Below, one piece after another: positions 37,087 to 45,431 of a stretch of 64,000 nucleotides of DNA (position 1 is its first letter; each line of letters starts with the position of its first letter). The DNA comes from Gemmatimonadota bacterium (GTDB lineage Bacteria; Gemmatimonadota; Gemmatimonadetes; Longimicrobiales; Gaopeijiaceae). The stretch lies in the NCBI GenBank assembly GCA_022822445.1, contig JAJEBR010000033.1, positions 62,001-126,000 on the forward strand. The letters are read 5' to 3'. The notes under the pieces are model-generated. The model did no database searches. It saw nothing but the letters and a program-made list of their open reading frames with translations, and was not told the origin of the DNA. A program made the translations under genes and the position numbers.

Positions 37087-38596
37087 CCGGTCCGAGTTCG
37101 GTGGGCGAGCCGTCGAAGCGGGTGGTGTCGCCAACCAGCAGGATGATCATGCGGGCCGGGTCGACTTCGCGCCGGAAGACCTCCTGGACGGCGCGGGGCG
37201 TCACGCCCTGGATGCCGCGCAGATACCGTTCGAGCCAGTCGTCCGGGAGGCCCAGCGCCCGATAGGCCATCCCGCGGGAGATGACCTGGAGCGGTGTGCG
37301 GAAGTTGAAGACGAATCCGTTGACGGTCTCGTCGATGGTGCGCGCGACCTCATCGGCGGTGGGGGGAGCGGCGCGCATTGAATCGAAGGTGGCGAGGATG
37401 AGCCGGGTCGCTTCCAGGGTGGTTTCCGGACGCGTCCGGGTGACCGCGCCCACCAGGCCGTCGTTCTTGCTGGAGGTCGTCCAGAGCGACGAAGCCGAGT
37501 AGGCCAGGCCCTCCCGGGTCCGCACCCCGGTGACCAGGCGGCTGGAGAAGCCGGATGCGCCCAGGATGGCGTTGGCGACCCGCGAGGCGTAGTAGCCCGG
37601 GTTGTCCCCCTGGCGCAGGCGGGACGGGTGGGCCATCACGATCACGCTCTGCTCGATCTCCCTGTGGATGACGAAGACGCCGGGCTCATCGCGAATGACC
37701 GGGGCCGGATCCTCCAGGAGCGCCCCCGAGCAGGGAGGCCAGCCGTCGAGCACCTCGTCGAGCAGGGCGGAGGCGCGCTCCCAGGTCACGTCTCCGGTAA
37801 CCCCGAGCACCATGTTCTGCGGACAGATGATCGCGCCGTGCACGTGGCGCAGCTTCTCCGGGGCCAGATCGGCCGGCTCGAGATCGGCGTCGCTCACCTC
37901 CCAGCCGACGGGGTGGTCACCGTACATGATGTGATTGAAACGGCTGAAGGCGAGCGTTCCCGGATCGTCGCGGCCGCGCCGGACGCGCTCGATCTCGGTG
38001 CCCCGCCAGCGTTCAACCTGCGCCGAGTCGAAACGCGGCGTGCGGAGCATCGATGCCCAGAGCCGCACCGCCTCGTCCAGATAATCGGAGAGCGCATTCA
38101 CCCGGGAGGAGGCGCTCCCGCCTCCCTGCCCGAAGCTCATCGCCAACGCCAGAAGCTCGATGCGATCGTCGACGGAGTCGGGGGGCAGGGCAGCGGTGCC
38201 GCCGGTCCGCAGCAGGTTCGGCAGGGCCGAGGCCGCGGCCAGATGCTCGCGGGTGAGGTTCCGCACGCCGCCCTGGAAGGTTGCGTAGAAGGTGACCAGC
38301 GGCAGCTCGCTATCCTGGAAGAAATGGACGGGCACGCCGCGGATCGTGTGCGTCTCGGGTTCGATCCGGTTGAAGCGAATCTCCGGGAAGCGCATCGTCG
38401 CGACCCGCTCGCGCACGGTCTCCTGGGTGTGGGCGGGACAAGGGAGCAACACCGGCAGCGTGGCCATTGCCAGAGCGAGTACGCCCTGGAGCCCGCGGAT
38501 GCACACGTCGCGGCTGCGCTCGGGCGAGCACGGGTAGCGAACCGCCGCGCTGGAACGTCCGCGGGCATCCGGCGGGCGGGTCGCGGCCGCGCTCAC
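37022..38596 (-). CDS. M16-family zinc-peptidase-like protein, catalytically inactive type
   Basis: A 524-residue secreted M16 homologue lacking the HxxEH zinc motif. A leader (LQGVLALAMATLPVLLPCPAHTQ) is followed by the M16 N-terminal fold (VPVHFFQDSELPLVTFYATF, LTREHLAAASALPNLLRTGG) where active members carry HxxEH, and a C-terminal domain with GASGFSSRLVTGVRTREGLAY. It likely pairs with the active M16 protein encoded just upstream (GTG 38596 overlaps its stop), as in two-subunit M16B peptidases. The 3' end overlaps the convergent ubiE by 65 bp. Confidence 0.88.
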   Translation of the reverse strand: MSAAATRPPDARGRSSAAVRYPCSPERSRDVCIRGLQGVLALAMATLPVLLPCPAHTQETVRERVATMRFPEIRFNRIEPETHTIRGVPVHFFQDSELPLVTFYATFQGGVRNLTREHLAAASALPNLLRTGGTAALPPDSVDDRIELLALAMSFGQGGGSASSRVNALSDYLDEAVRLWASMLRTPRFDSAQVERWRGTEIERVRRGRDDPGTLAFSRFNHIMYGDHPVGWEVSDADLEPADLAPEKLRHVHGAIICPQNMVLGVTGDVTWERASALLDEVLDGWPPCSGALLEDPAPVIRDEPGVFVIHREIEQSVIVMAHPSRLRQGDNPGYYASRVANAILGASGFSSRLVTGVRTREGLAYSASSLWTTSSKNDGLVGAVTRTRPETTLEATRLILATFDSMRAAPPTADEVARTIDETVNGFVFNFRTPLQVISRGMAYRALGLPDDWLERYLRGIQGVTPRAVQEVFRREVDPARMIILLVGDTTRFDGSPTELGPVTVLDDGPPVSPPREPPRSPR

Positions 38597-40233
38597 CGGG
38601 ATCCCTCCCGCACCATGACCGCGACCGTCCGGGTGCCGGGGATCAGGTACTCCCGGGCGACGCGCTGCACGTCCTCCGGCGTCACGTCGGCGATCCGCCG
38701 GGAGAGCCGGAAGGTCTCGCGCCAGTCCCCGAAGGAAGCCTCCGACTCCGCGATCTGCAGGGCGAGCTGAAGATTGGAGGACAGCCTTCGGTATTCGCCG
38801 GCGCGGTACTGGTTCTGAATGCGCGTGAGGGCGCGGGGTTCCGGGGACGCGCTGCGAATCGCCTCGATCTCCTCCAGGATCGCGCGTTCGATCTCTTCGG
38901 TCGTGTGCGGGGCGCGCGGAACGGCTGAGATCGTGAACAGTCCCGGATACAGCGTTCCCGGCCCCAGGTAGGCGGAGACCTGGATGGCCGAACGATCATC
39001 GGCGATCAGACGGCGATAGAGACGCGTGGTGCGGCCCGCCGTGAGGAGCGAAGCCAGCATCGAGAGCGCGGGCGCGTCCTCGTGAAGGACCGGCACAGCG
39101 CGCCAGCCCATCAGCAGCCGCGGCTCGGCATCGAACTCGACGGTGATGCGCCGCTCGCCCCGCTGAACCGGCTCGCGCGCGAGCACCGGCGCAGGAGTGC
39201 GGCCTGCCGGGACCCGGGCGAAGTACTCCTCCGCCAGCCGAATCACCTGGTCCGCATCCACATCGCCCACGATCGCGGCCACGGCGTTGCCGGCCCCGTA
39301 GTAGTCGCGGAAGTACTCTGCCGCCTGGGGGCGGGTCAGCACGTCGAGGTCGGCCGCGTGCCCGATGACCGGGACTCCGTACGGGTGCACCTGGAAGGCC
39401 GTGGCCAGGAATGCGGTCTGCAGGATGCCGCCGGGACTCGTCTCGAGGCGCGTGCGTCGCTCCTCCCGGACCACGTCGAGCTCGGTGAAGAACTCGCGGA
39501 AGACGGGGTTCGCCATCCGGTCGGACTCGAGCGCGAACCAGAGTTCGATCCGATTCGCGGGCAGCTCGACGAAGTAGCGCGTCGCCTCGTGGGAGGTGGT
39601 GGCGTTGAGGCCCTGAGCGCCCTCGGAGGAGAGGATGTGGTCGAACTCGTTTGACATCACGTAGGCGCGGGCGCTGTCCTCCAGCGAGGCGACGCGTTCC
39701 CCGAAGCGCCGGACGGCGGCGGTGTCGGGGCGGGGGCGCCCCATTTCCGCGACCATCGAGTCGCGCACGGCGTCGATTGCGTCCAGGAGCGGTGCCTCGA
39801 GTGCCCGACTGGCAGTGCCGATCTGCTCGGAACCCTTGAAGAGCAGGTGTTCCACCACATGGGCGATCCCGGTGTTGCCCAGATGCTCGTTGACCGAGCC
39901 GACCGGATAGTGGACGACCAGCGAAACGGTCGGGGACTGGCGGCGCTCCAGGATGAGGAAGGTCATCCCGTTGTCCAGGGTGTGGGTGACGACGGGGAGC
40001 TGCGTGCCGGGCACGGGTGGGGAAGGCGGTTCCTGGGCGCCGAGGACGACCGCGCGGGTCAGGATGAGCGCGATGGCTAACCCGCGGATAGTCCCCGCGC
40101 CGTGCCGAGGGCGGCCAGGCGCCCTGCCGGCAAGGCGCGACGAAGGGTGAACGGCACGGCCATTCGTCCGGGGAGCGGCGCAGAGCGGTGCCCGGGGAAC
40201 CCGGAATGTAAAGAGGACATTACATTGTGTCAT
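38593..40233 (-). CDS. M16-family zinc metallopeptidase (active)
   Basis: A 546-residue peptidase of the M16B type. The inverted zinc motif HVVEHLLF (H125, E128, H129) is intact, followed by the usual SHEATRYFVELPANRIELWF and AYLGPGTLYPGLFTISA segments. The first in-frame Met upstream of the leader (GLAIALILTRAVVLGAQ) is ATG 40233, inside the 21-bp repeat; there is no ATG, GTG or TTG between it and the leader. A separate frame has ATG 40163 starting a plausible charged leader, so a frameshift is possible. An inactive partner follows, coupled by GTGA. Likely role: degrading envelope or secreted peptides. Confidence 0.85.
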   Translation of the reverse strand: MTQCNVLFTFRVPRAPLCAAPRTNGRAVHPSSRLAGRAPGRPRHGAGTIRGLAIALILTRAVVLGAQEPPSPPVPGTQLPVVTHTLDNGMTFLILERRQSPTVSLVVHYPVGSVNEHLGNTGIAHVVEHLLFKGSEQIGTASRALEAPLLDAIDAVRDSMVAEMGRPRPDTAAVRRFGERVASLEDSARAYVMSNEFDHILSSEGAQGLNATTSHEATRYFVELPANRIELWFALESDRMANPVFREFFTELDVVREERRTRLETSPGGILQTAFLATAFQVHPYGVPVIGHAADLDVLTRPQAAEYFRDYYGAGNAVAAIVGDVDADQVIRLAEEYFARVPAGRTPAPVLAREPVQRGERRITVEFDAEPRLLMGWRAVPVLHEDAPALSMLASLLTAGRTTRLYRRLIADDRSAIQVSAYLGPGTLYPGLFTISAVPRAPHTTEEIERAILEEIEAIRSASPEPRALTRIQNQYRAGEYRRLSSNLQLALQIAESEASFGDWRETFRLSRRIADVTPEDVQRVAREYLIPGTRTVAVMVREGSR

Positions 40234-40249
40234 GTTGTCATTACATTGC
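40209..40249 (+). repeat. 21-bp direct repeat pair, locus 4
   Basis: GTAAAGAGGACATTACATTG (40209-40228) is followed by a second unit whose CATTACATTG lies exactly 21 bp after that of the first (40218 to 40239). It is a diverged member of the family at 1414, 22300 and 31529. It lies between mutM and the M16 gene, and the first Met of the M16 reading frame falls inside it. Confidence 0.65.
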
Positions 40250-40286
40250 GAGTGCTTGAGCGCCGCGGTCCAGCGAGCATGCAACC

Positions 40287-41111
40287 TCACGATGGCTGGC
40301 ACCGCCGGCAGCAGAAGGCGGAGCGGCCGCCGAAGACGATGCGCTCGATCGGCGTCCGGCAGCGGGTGCAGGGGCGCCCCTCCCGGCCGTAGGCGTGGAG
40401 CTGGCGCTGGAACAAGCCCTCGTTGCCGTCGGGGGCGCGGTAGTTGCGCAGCGTGGTCCCGCCGGCGCTCACGGCCGCGCGCAGGACGCGCCTGAGTGCC
40501 CGGTGGAGGCGGACGGCGCCACCCTCCCCGATTTCGTTGGCGGGGGTGCGGGGATGGATGCGGGCGAACCAGAGTGCCTCCACGGCGTAGATGTTCCCGG
40601 CGCCGGCGATCTTGCGCTGATCGAGGAGGAGCGAGCGCACCGGCGAGCGCGAGCGCGACAGGAGGGAGCGCAGGCGTTTCCCGGTGAAGGAACGGGAGAG
40701 CGGTTCAGGGCCGAGGCTTCGCGACCAGCGGGTCCACTCCGCCGGCGATAGGCGCCGCACGCGTCCGAAGCGCCGGACATCGTCGTAGGCGACGCACCCG
40801 CCGCCGCCCAGGTGGAAGAGCACCGCCGGGTGGGTCGACGCCGACGGGGTGCCGGGCCCGGCGCCGGGAACCAGGCGCCCGGTCATTCCCAGGTTGACCA
40901 CGACCCGGGTCCCGTCGTCCAGAACCATCACCACGTTCTTGCCCCGTCTGCCGACCTCGCGAAAGCGCCTTCCCTCCAGCGCTTCGCCGAACTCGAGTGG
41001 CGGCCCGGCCACGACGTCCTCCCGCAGTACGGTCACTGCGCGGATCGACCGGCCCGGGAGAACGCCGGCCAGTCCACGCGCGATCGTCTCGGCCTCCGGC
41101 AGCTCGGGCAT
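40287..41111 (-). CDS. mutM: Formamidopyrimidine-DNA glycosylase (MutM/Fpg)
   Basis: A 274-residue bifunctional DNA glycosylase/lyase that removes 8-oxoguanine and ring-opened purines. The mature N-terminus begins PELPEAE, with the catalytic Pro and Glu. The H2TH region is RKIAGAGNIYAVEALWFARI. The C-terminal zinc finger uses CTRC and CCRRC, spaced as in the family, with an intact GREGRPC opening. ATG 41111 puts the catalytic Pro directly after the initiator. The gene lies in a chain with ybjQ-type, purD and the M48 gene upstream; an 82-bp gap separates it from the ybjQ-type stop. Confidence 0.95.
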   Translation of the reverse strand: MPELPEAETIARGLAGVLPGRSIRAVTVLREDVVAGPPLEFGEALEGRRFREVGRRGKNVVMVLDDGTRVVVNLGMTGRLVPGAGPGTPSASTHPAVLFHLGGGGCVAYDDVRRFGRVRRLSPAEWTRWSRSLGPEPLSRSFTGKRLRSLLSRSRSPVRSLLLDQRKIAGAGNIYAVEALWFARIHPRTPANEIGEGGAVRLHRALRRVLRAAVSAGGTTLRNYRAPDGNEGLFQRQLHAYGREGRPCTRCRTPIERIVFGGRSAFCCRRCQPS

Positions 41112-41193
41112 GGGCCTATCCGCGCGCCGGTGATCCCGCGGAGGCTCCCGTCCAGGTCCGCGGTGCAGGTGGTCGGATCGCCGCCACGGGTCG

Positions 41194-41514
41194 CTACTCC
41201 AGCGCCACCGCGGTGCCACTCGTGGTGACCATGAGCATGCCGTTGCCCGCCCCGAGCACTTCGTAATCCAGATCCACCCCGATGATCGCATCGGCGCCGC
41301 GCGCCCGCCCCTCGTTCGCCATCTCCCGCAGCGCCTCCTCGCGGGCCGTTCGCAACGCCTTCTCGTAGGCGCCCGACCGGCCACCCACGATGTCCCGGAT
41401 TCCGGCCAGGAAGTCCTTGACGACGTTGGCGCCGATGATGGCCTCGCCGGTTACGATGCCCATGTATTCGCCGATCCGCGATCCCTCCACCGAGTTCGTA
41501 GTCGTGATGATCAA
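41194..41514 (-). CDS. YbjQ/UPF0145-family protein
   Basis: A 106-residue protein of the YbjQ family (heavy-metal-binding domain by annotation; the fold is known but the molecular role is not). Features are [39 protein letters not shown], and a helix then [19 protein letters not shown] 41514 is chosen because GGAGGAGAG lies 7-8 bp upstream and the TTG overlaps the purD stop (TTGA), giving the normal family length. It may form pentamers as other members do; nothing in context points to a metal. Confidence 0.9.
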   Translation of the reverse strand: MIITTTNSVEGSRIGEYMGIVTGEAIIGANVVKDFLAGIRDIVGGRSGAYEKALRTAREEALREMANEGRARGADAIIGVDLDYEVLGAGNGMLMVTTSGTAVALE

Positions 41515-42812
41515 TGCTCGCTCTCCTCCAATCCGTGTTGTCCCTGGGCGCGGCGCCCGGCCTCGCGCCACCCTATGTCCCCCCGGAATCTCCGCCCCTC
41601 GAAGGTGATCGCAACCGCTGCGTCGCGGCTCGCCGCCCTCGCGCGGCCGAAGTCCCGGTCCACCGCCGTGACCGCCAGAACACGCCCGCCCGAGGTGACC
41701 AGCCGTCCGGACTCCAGCGCCGTGCCGGCGTGGAATACGTGCACCCCGTCCGGGAGCGGCGGGATGGTGATGGGCGCTCCCTTCCGATAGGCGCCCGGAT
41801 ACCCGTCGGCAGCCAGCACGGTGGTCACGGCAGCGGCGTCCGCGAATTGCGGCGCGTGGCCGGTGAGCCCCGATCCCTCCGCCACCGCGAGCATGGGCTC
41901 GAGGATCGACGAAGTGAGAAGGGGGAGCACCGCCTGCGTCTCCGGATCACCGAAACGGCAGTTGAATTCGACGACCCTGGGGCCATCGGCGGTGATCATG
42001 AGCCCCGCATACAGCAGGCCGCTGAAGGGATTCCCATCCTCGGCCAGCGCCCGCAGCACCGGGGCCACGATCCGTTGCGACACCTCTTCCATCAGCTCCT
42101 CGCCGACGAACCCCACCGGCGCGTAGGCCCCCATCCCCCCGGTGTTGGGTCCGGTATCCCCCTCGCCGATCCGCTTGTGGTCCTGCGACGACAGGAGCGG
42201 CACGAAGTCCTCTCCGTCCGCCAGGCAGAAGACCGAGAGCTCCTCCCCCTCCATGCACTCCTCGACGACGACCCGCCTCCCGGCCTCTCCGAAGGCCCCC
42301 GCGAACATGTCCCGGGCCGTGGCCACCGCTTCGGCGACCGTACCGCACACCACCGCCCCCTTGCCGGCCGCCAGCCCGGAAGCCTTCACGACGATGGGCG
42401 CGCCCTGCGCCTCGATGCATGCCACGGCCGCGTCGGCGTCGGTGTGGACCTCGTACTCGGCGGTCGGCACCCCGGCCCCAGCCATCAGGTCCTTGGCGAA
42501 GGCCTTGCTGGACTCGATCCTGGCGGCCGCCGCCGAAGGTCCGAAGACGGGGATTCCCACGCTCCGCAGCCGGTCCGCCAGCCCGGCCGCGAGGGGCGTC
42601 TCGGGCCCGACCACGACCAGATCGATCCGGTTGGCGGCCGCCCACCCGGCCAGCGCCACCACATCCGTGGGCGAGATGGCCACCCCGCTGCAGTGCGGCG
42701 CCATTCCGCCGTTCGGCATCGTCGCGAAGAAGGAGGCCCCGGGGGCGTCCCGCCGTAGCTTCCAGAGCAGCGCGTGCTCGCGGCCGCCGTTGCCGGCGAT
42801 CAGGATGCGCAT
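41511..42812 (-). CDS. purD: Phosphoribosylamine-glycine ligase (PurD, GARS)
   Basis: A 433-residue ATP-grasp enzyme of purine synthesis that joins glycine to 5-phosphoribosylamine. Signatures are [70 protein letters not shown] and [21 protein letters not shown] 42812 starts exactly at the conserved N-terminus. It lies 34 bp after the M48 gene and is coupled to the YbjQ-type gene. Confidence 0.97.
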   Translation of the reverse strand: MRILIAGNGGREHALLWKLRRDAPGASFFATMPNGGMAPHCSGVAISPTDVVALAGWAAANRIDLVVVGPETPLAAGLADRLRSVGIPVFGPSAAAARIESSKAFAKDLMAGAGVPTAEYEVHTDADAAVACIEAQGAPIVVKASGLAAGKGAVVCGTVAEAVATARDMFAGAFGEAGRRVVVEECMEGEELSVFCLADGEDFVPLLSSQDHKRIGEGDTGPNTGGMGAYAPVGFVGEELMEEVSQRIVAPVLRALAEDGNPFSGLLYAGLMITADGPRVVEFNCRFGDPETQAVLPLLTSSILEPMLAVAEGSGLTGHAPQFADAAAVTTVLAADGYPGAYRKGAPITIPPLPDGVHVFHAGTALESGRLVTSGGRVLAVTAVDRDFGRARAASRDAAVAITFEGRRFRGDIGWREAGRRAQGQHGLEESEH

Positions 42813-42846
42813 CGGTCCTCTGCGCCTCCGGCCATCGTGTCGGCGG

Positions 42847-43869
42847 TCACCGCCTGAAGTTCTCCCAGAAGGTCTCGCCGGCCCGCCTGGCGGCACCGGC
42901 CATCTGGCCGAGCACGTCCTTCGCGCCCTTCCGGTAGGCGTTCGCCGCTTCGGAGAGGTCTTCCGCGTAGGCCGGATCGGGTTCGCCCCGCCGAGGATAC
43001 TCCCCGCGCAGCACACGGTCGTACTCGCCGGACTCGATCCAGGCGCGGAGCTCCGAGACACGCAGCACCGTGAAGGGGTGGGTGGCCATCAGCAGCGCGA
43101 GGACCTTGAAGATCTGGTCGGCGAGATCGCCGGACTCGCGGTACTCCTCCGCCTGGCGGATGAACTCGGGCAGCGACGTCTCCTCGTCGGAGCCGCCGCC
43201 GGCCATCTTGAGCATCGTCGACATCGCCTGGTCGGGGTCCTGGATCGCCAGCAGCCCCGCCCGGTCGGCCGACAGCTCGCTCTTCCGCGCCCACTCGAGC
43301 AGGCCCAGCAGGATCGCCCCCGCGGCCAGCCCCACGATCGGGAAGCCCAGGGTGGCGAGCCTCGTGAGCAGCACGGTCATGGTCCGGTACAGAACGTGGT
43401 CGCTCATGACGTGCCCGACTTCATGTCCCATGACGAATGAGACCTGCCGGTCTTTCAGCAGCGCCAGCGCACCGGAGTTGAGGATGATGAACGGCTTGTC
43501 CATCCCGTAGGCGCCGGCGTTGACGACAGGGTTCTGGGAGACGAAGAGCGGATAGCGCTCGGGAGCGTCCAGCGTATCGCAGACGTCCGTGTACATCTCC
43601 CAGAGGTGCGGGAACTGGTTGGGGCCCACGCGCACCGCGTTCGCCTGGAAGGCCAGGCGGATGGGCTTCTCGCCGAAGAAGCCGAAGAGCGCGCGCAGGA
43701 CCTGGTCGAAGAGCGGCAGCCTGCGGAGCGCGGCCAGGGCGGCCCGGTCGGCCGGGTGTTCCCACGCCCGCGAGGAAATGTCCGTGAAGATCCGTTTGCC
43801 GTCGGCGCCGGTGCCGGAGCCATCCCCGGGCTCCCGGCCGTTCGATTCGGAGAAGTCGTTGTCGGTCAT
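42847..43869 (-). CDS. M48-family metallopeptidase
   Basis: A 340-residue membrane-associated zinc peptidase of the HtpX/Ste24 class. It has the zinc motif HEVGH (VMGHEVGHVMSDHVLYR), a downstream membrane segment (LATLGFPIVGLAAGAILLGLLE) and the third zinc ligand region KSELSADRAGL. The acidic N-terminus (about 1-25) is variable. ATG 43869 has AGGA upstream. It probably removes damaged or unassembled membrane proteins. It follows the transsulfuration gene by 9 bp. Confidence 0.92.
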   Translation of the reverse strand: MTDNDFSESNGREPGDGSGTGADGKRIFTDISSRAWEHPADRAALAALRRLPLFDQVLRALFGFFGEKPIRLAFQANAVRVGPNQFPHLWEMYTDVCDTLDAPERYPLFVSQNPVVNAGAYGMDKPFIILNSGALALLKDRQVSFVMGHEVGHVMSDHVLYRTMTVLLTRLATLGFPIVGLAAGAILLGLLEWARKSELSADRAGLLAIQDPDQAMSTMLKMAGGGSDEETSLPEFIRQAEEYRESGDLADQIFKVLALLMATHPFTVLRVSELRAWIESGEYDRVLRGEYPRRGEPDPAYAEDLSEAANAYRKGAKDVLGQMAGAARRAGETFWENFRR

Positions 43870-43878
43870 GTTGCGTTC

Positions 43879-45081
43879 CTATTCAAGAGTACGAAGAGCC
43901 TGCTCCAGGTCTTCAACCAGGTCGCGCCCGTCCTCGATGCCCACGGAGAAGCGTACCAGGCCGTTGGTGATCCCCATGCGCAGCCGCGCCTCCTCGGGGA
44001 CCGACGCGTGGGTCATCACGGAGGGGATCGAGATCATCGACTCCACCCCGCCCAGACTCTCGGCGAGCCGGAACAGGCGGGTGCGCTCCACCATCCGCTC
44101 CGCGTCCGCCCGCGAGAGTTCGGCCGAGAGCATGCCGGAGAAGCCGGTCATCTGGCGGCGGGCCAGATCGTGTTGGGGATGGACGGGCAGCCCGGGGTAG
44201 TGGACCGCGCGCACCGCCGGATGGGACTCGAGGAATTCGGCGACGAGCATGCCGTTGTGGTTGTGGCGCTCCATCCGCAGGTGCAGGGTGCGGGTGCCGC
44301 GGAGCGTCAGCCAGGAGTCCATGGGGCCGGGAACGGGGCCGGTGGACTTGCGCACGAAGTGGAGCTCGTCCGCCAGCGCGTCGTCGTCGACCACGAGGAT
44401 GCCGCCGAGCACGTCGGAATGGCCGCTCAGGTACTTCGTGGTCGAGTGCATGGCCACGTCCGCGCCGAGCGCCAGCGGCCGCTGGTTGGAGGGCGACGCG
44501 AAGGTGCTGTCCACGCACAGGAGAGCGCCGTGCCGCCGCGCAACCGCGCCGACCGTTTCGATATCGGCGATGCGCATGAGCGGGTTCGACGGCGTCTCCA
44601 GATGGATGAGGCGGGTCTGCGGCCGGATCGCCGCCTCCACCGCGGCGGGGTCGCGGGCGTCCACCAGGGTAACCTTGATGCCGAGGCGGGCCAGGATCTG
44701 CCTGAACATCCGCGTGGTGCCGCCGTAGGTGTTCTCCTCGCTCACGATGTGGCCGCCTCCGGCGACCGCCTTGGCGAGGCATTCGATGGCGGCGAGGCCG
44801 CTGGAAAACGCGATCCCGTGCCGCCCTCCCTCCAGCGCCGCGATGTTGGCCTCGGAGGCTTCCCGGGTGGGATTCTGCAGGCGCGCGTATTCGTAGCCGC
44901 GGTGCCTGCCGATCCCTTCCTGAACGTAGGTTGAGGTCTGGAAGATGGGCGTGGTGATCGCACCGGTCACCGGTTCGGGAGACTGCCCGGCGTGTACGCA
45001 GAGGGTGTCAAAGCGGCCAGGGGTGTTGAAGCGGCCCGCCGCGGACTCGGGGCCTCCTTCACGCGGCGACGGATCGGACAA
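43879..45081 (-). CDS. Transsulfuration PLP enzyme (cystathionine beta/gamma-lyase or gamma-synthase)
   Basis: A 400-residue PLP enzyme, closer to the canonical family pattern than its paralogue at 26900. It has FDTLCVHAGQSPEPVTGAI, PIFQTSTYVQE, YEYARLQNPT, VDSTFASPSNQRPLALGAD and the PLP Lys in HSTTKYLSGHSD. TTG 45081 is selected because AGGAGA lies 7 bp upstream; the open frame upstream is composed of atypical residues. It likely makes or breaks cystathionine in methionine/cysteine exchange, though exact direction cannot be read. It leads the chain with M48, purD, YbjQ-type and mutM. Confidence 0.9.
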   Translation of the reverse strand: MSDPSPREGGPESAAGRFNTPGRFDTLCVHAGQSPEPVTGAITTPIFQTSTYVQEGIGRHRGYEYARLQNPTREASEANIAALEGGRHGIAFSSGLAAIECLAKAVAGGGHIVSEENTYGGTTRMFRQILARLGIKVTLVDARDPAAVEAAIRPQTRLIHLETPSNPLMRIADIETVGAVARRHGALLCVDSTFASPSNQRPLALGADVAMHSTTKYLSGHSDVLGGILVVDDDALADELHFVRKSTGPVPGPMDSWLTLRGTRTLHLRMERHNHNGMLVAEFLESHPAVRAVHYPGLPVHPQHDLARRQMTGFSGMLSAELSRADAERMVERTRLFRLAESLGGVESMISIPSVMTHASVPEEARLRMGITNGLVRFSVGIEDGRDLVEDLEQALRTLE

Positions 45082-45431
45082 CGGCGGGTCTCCTGTGTGT
45101 GCTGGGCGGCTGGCCGGATGCGTCCGAGGGGGTCTGCCTGTACCGGCCGGTTTTGAATATAGCATCGGGCTGTGGACGGCAGGGCGGCCAACGGGCGGAG
45201 GCGGGCAGGATGTCGGACGGCGGCGCGGCGCGGTGGGCGGCGTGGCCCGATGGGGATGCATCGCCGACCGAAGGCAGCGGGGACTTGTTCGACAGCTTGC
45301 CAATGCCGCGAGGGACTTGTCCGCGGGTTTACCGGTGCTGTGCTAACTTTCCGTGCGCGTACGTATCCGGCGCACGCCCACGGTTCCCCTATTGATGCGA
45401 ACCCCTTACTCACTCGGACGCCCCGCCCAGC
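45082..45431. other. Divergent intergenic region between transsulfuration gene and glmM
   Basis: A 350-bp gap. AATATA at 45156-45161 gives a TATATT -10-like hexamer on the minus strand for the transsulfuration gene, without a clear -35. On the plus strand TTGTCC (45318-45323) and GCTAAC (45342-45347) are 18 bp apart and could serve glmM. No conserved ORF, hairpin or RNA motif was found. Confidence 0.4.

Noticed and set aside
45082-45431. A glmS-type ribozyme or riboswitch before glmM/glmS
   Set aside because: I saw no conserved core or pairing pattern in the 350-bp gap, and glmS is translationally coupled to glmM without a leader.
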